Part shown: piece after piece, positions 6,932 through 7,165 of the stretch
How the letters are laid out: each line of letters starts with the position of its first letter
How positions within the stretch are numbered: position 1 is the first letter of the stretch
Assembly: GCA_047632015.1 (NCBI GenBank)
Contig: JBLIBC010000136.1
Coordinates: 1 to 7,165 of the forward strand
Reading direction: 5' to 3'
Source: JBLIAZ01 sp047632015
Lineage (GTDB): Bacteria > Bacteroidota > Bacteroidia > Flavobacteriales_C > GCA-002722245
Length of the DNA stretch: 7,165 nucleotides
Notes under the pieces: generated by a model
The model's database searches: none
The model's input: only the letters and a program-made list of their open reading frames with translations
What the model was told of the DNA's origin: nothing
Position numbers and translations under genes: made by a program

Positions 6932-6976
6932 AAAAAAAACCTCGAATCACAAGCGCAGCGCGTGATGGTTTTAAAA
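6932..6976 (-). terminator. Terminator-like hairpin on the minus strand (second arm)
   Basis: Read on the minus strand: AAAACC, then ATCAC-GCG-CTG-CGC-TT-GTGAT, a 5+3 bp hairpin with a 2-nt bulge and CTG loop. Then come TCGA, GG and T8 (6939-6932). AAAACC can also pair with GGTTTT around it, leaving TCGA bulged. It would stop transcription entering from the right, but no minus-strand gene is seen to the right within this window. So it is either for a gene beyond the edge or a non-functional copy. Confidence 0.5.
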
Positions 6977-6985
6977 TTGTCTGCG

Positions 6986-7039
6986 AAGCGACCCCATCAG
7001 GATGGACGACTGCAAGGAGTCAATCCCCCCTCCCCCCAG
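6986..7039. other. GC-rich, hairpin-dense non-coding segment
   Basis: This stretch between the second and third element copies is much richer in G+C than the flanks. It holds several small inverted repeats: CCATC-AG-GATGG (6993-7004) and GACT-GCAAGG-AGTC with outer GGA/TCC pairing (about 7003-7027). GTC-GC/GC-GAC pairing occurs across 6979-6992, and a C6-T-C6 tract is at 7025-7037. No start codon with a credible reading frame and no tRNA fold was found. It may be a structured RNA, a REP-like repeat or a relic; sequence alone does not decide. Confidence 0.4.
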
Positions 7040-7121
7040 CCAAAATTTACTTGAAATATTTTTGGATATCAAAAAAAATCAAATCACAACAGCAGCGAGT
7101 AATAGTTTCCAAATTCACTAC
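7040..7121 (-). repeat. Third, diverged copy of the terminator-like element (direct repeat of the second arm)
   Basis: 7079-7121 aligns without gaps to 6942-6984, with 32 of 43 bases identical by hand count. Both are preceded by an A8 tract (7071-7078 versus 6932-6939). Further upstream, CCAA...CTTGAA (7040-7055) corresponds to CCAA...CTTGAA (6903-6917). The repeat period is about 137-139 nt. On the minus strand the hairpin ATTAC...GTGAT is kept, with a C-to-T change that leaves a T-G pair, and is followed by T8, so it could still terminate minus-strand transcription. Confidence 0.65.
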
Positions 7122-7165
7122 AATTAACAACATAAATTGTCATTCCCTCAAAAACTAAAAAATGA

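Larger units (their letters stand above)
6843..6985. repeat. 143-bp composite inverted repeat abutting the tRNA-Ser 3' end
   Basis: Outer arms: CGCAGACA plus GTTTTAAAACC (6843-6861) match the complement of 6967-6985 over 19 positions with one G-T. Inner arms: 6876-6900 and 6921-6945 are a perfect 25-bp inverted repeat containing T8/A8 and ATGCCTCAAAC, with a 20-nt centre (6901-6920). That centre holds its own small palindrome CAAGC-TT-GCTTG (6904-6915). Between outer and inner arms the two sides differ: 14 nt on the left (6862-6875) and 21 nt on the right (6946-6966), each part of its own local hairpin. No target-site duplication is visible at the ends (GTCTC versus AAGCG). Confidence 0.85.

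Noticed and set aside
6843..6985. Miniature transposable element (MITE) with terminal inverted repeats
   Set aside because: No target-site duplication at the ends, and the left end lies inside the tRNA gene. Kept only as one possible reading of the inverted repeat, not called as a mobile element.
6986..7036. Decayed second tRNA on the minus strand ending at CGCAGACA
   Set aside because: Only about 10 of 13 bases near the end resemble the tRNA-Ser terminus, and no T arm, acceptor stem or anticodon arm can be drawn.
7025..7037. Three-layer G-quadruplex on the minus strand (G6-A-G6)
   Set aside because: Only two long G runs separated by one base; four separate GGG runs with loops cannot be made.
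6917..7052. Short plus-strand frame (RSLRHKKNLESQAQRVMV...) resembling the translation of the third repeat copy
   Set aside because: The amino-acid similarity to the third copy follows from the DNA repeat. The only Met is late, leaving under 30 codons, and the frame reads through a terminator-like stem.
6934..7158. Open plus-strand frame of about 74 codons after the second repeat arm
   Set aside because: It has no in-frame ATG, runs through the A8 tracts and hairpins of two repeat copies, and shows low-complexity, non-protein-like composition; an open frame by chance.

Overview
The window looks like chromosomal DNA of a member of the Bacteroidota, most likely a Flavobacteriales-type organism. 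The evidence is AT-rich coding with few Shine-Dalgarno sites, a short 287-residue primary sigma factor without region 1.1, a surface protein ending in a 'LPVQLLSFEA' segment and a C-terminal domain resembling type IX secretion (T9SS) sorting domains, and several promoters matching the Bacteroidota TTG / TAnnTTTG consensus. Genus cannot be fixed from the sequence alone.

Layout: 2-2419 (+) is the 3' part of a large secreted beta-strand-repeat protein, cut by the left window edge. It converges, 12 nt apart, on the sigma-70 gene at 3295-2432 (-). From a divergent intergenic region starts a small lipoprotein (3391-3795, +), followed 12 nt later by uvrB (3808-5802, +), the nucleotide-excision-repair damage-recognition helicase subunit. 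uvrB converges, 18 nt apart, on two minus-strand genes: ppnP (6099-5821), a small cupin nucleoside phosphorylase, and an AHSA1/SRPBCC-fold protein (6587-6183). A divergent promoter region then leads to tRNA-Ser(GCU) at 6758-6844 (+).

The last ~320 nt (6845-7165) hold no convincing gene. They contain the one unusual structure of the window: an inverted repeat (6843-6985) whose left end sits exactly on the last two bases of the tRNA gene. Each arm carries its own different terminator-like hairpin between near-identical flanks and an identical 8-nt T/A tract. A third, diverged copy lies directly repeated about 137-139 nt further right. Between copies 2 and 3 is a GC-rich, hairpin-dense stretch with a C6-T-C6 tract.

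Functionally this is mostly ordinary core-genome content (transcription initiation, DNA repair, nucleoside salvage, translation) plus one envelope lipoprotein and one exported surface protein. The genes do not form an obvious joint pathway. I see no defence system, CRISPR array, transposase or integrase in the window. The candidate for something undescribed is the repeated terminator element behind the tRNA gene, and that remains a structural observation without a known function.
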